Source: Dehalococcoidia bacterium (lineage in GTDB: Bacteria > Chloroflexota > Dehalococcoidia > UBA3495 > JAAXIE01). Taken from it: a stretch of DNA of 5,162 bases. The stretch lies in contig JAAXIE010000241.1 in NCBI GenBank assembly GCA_012270525.1, positions 1 through 5,162 on the forward strand, given 5' to 3'. The position numbers and the translations under genes are program-made. Below the pieces are notes generated by a model that saw only the letters and a list, made by a program, of their open reading frames with translations, did no database searches and was not told where the DNA came from. Below are positions 5,036 through 5,162 of the stretch, one piece after another (position 1 is the first letter of the stretch; each line of letters starts with the position of its first letter).

Positions 5036-5162
5036 GTGACCGCGGCCAAGCTGATTCCTCTTCCCCTCAGAGACCGGAGAGCGGGGCGCAACGTGCCCCC
5101 CTTGTTGCTATGGGGGCCCGCGTGCATCGTGGCAGCCGCAATGGCCTTGCCCTTGGCCTACC
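5036..5162 (+). CDS. Partial gene: N terminus of a probable membrane permease (runs off the right edge)
   Basis: An open frame from the in-frame stop at 5021-5023 to the window end. From GTG 5036 it gives 42 residues: a cytoplasmic-type tail rich in Arg and Lys (PLRDRRAGRN), then the hydrophobic VPPLLLWGPACIVAAAMALP followed by LAY. A basic tail before PPLLL and PLAY at the end of TM1 is the usual opening of binding-protein-dependent ABC permeases, including iron(III) permeases, but 42 residues cannot prove it. The start is uncertain: GTG 5036 has only AAGATGAG 11 nt upstream; GTG 5093 has GGAG and GGGG nearby and would give MPPLLLWGP. Being divergent from a DtxR-family regulator fits a metal uptake operon. 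The other + frames and the - strand frames here look non-coding. Confidence 0.45.
   Translation, partial: MTAAKLIPLPLRDRRAGRNVPPLLLWGPACIVAAAMALPLAY

Noticed and set aside
5010..5045. Hammerhead-like core (GATGAGTCCG) in the intergenic region
   Set aside because: The required GAAA box and flanking stems are missing, so the match to the CUGAUGAGUCCG block is chance.

Overview
The window is 5.2 kb of GC-rich bacterial chromosome with housekeeping-type content. It has one co-directional block on the + strand (about 145-4080), a convergent metal-dependent regulator on the - strand (4134-4802), and a divergent intergenic region leading into a truncated + strand reading frame at the right edge. 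I saw no tRNA, rRNA, CRISPR array, insertion sequence or integrase. The style of the ETF subunits, the carboxylate-type MFS carrier and the DtxR-like regulator suggests an uncultured Chloroflexota (Dehalococcoidia-like) bacterium, but that is an impression from family resemblance and not a demonstrated placement.

Left part: after about 150 nt of C-rich intergenic DNA with a 13-bp tandem repeat comes a 12-TM MFS transporter of the monocarboxylate/oxalate-formate type. Its natural start appears to be an ACG codon at 156, behind a perfect AGGAGG, rather than the first conventional start (GTG 225), which would cut into TM1. Four nucleotides after its stop begins a 64-residue single-TM protein with its own ribosome binding site, a candidate small partner of the carrier.

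Middle: a near-consensus sigma70 promoter (TTGACA, 17 bp, TATATT, with an extended -10) at 1731-1759 drives etfB and etfA, the two subunits of an electron transfer flavoprotein, followed 16 nt later by a 146-residue protein I cannot assign. The transporter plus ETF would suit uptake and oxidation of organic acids or acyl-CoA substrates. The physiological link is inference.

Right part: a full-length three-domain DtxR/MntR-family repressor runs towards the etf operon, with hairpin-forming sequence between the two. Upstream of it lie an extended -10 promoter for the regulator, a TTGACA element on the opposite strand overlapped by a 12-bp-arm dyad (10 of 12 pairs), and then a + strand frame whose first 42 residues look like the start of a membrane permease. 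This is the layout expected for a metal-responsive regulator facing a metal transport operon.

All six complete genes end in TAG. The strongest leads for follow-up are the ACG start, the small transporter-coupled protein, the unassigned third gene of the etf operon, and the dyad in the regulator/permease intergenic region.
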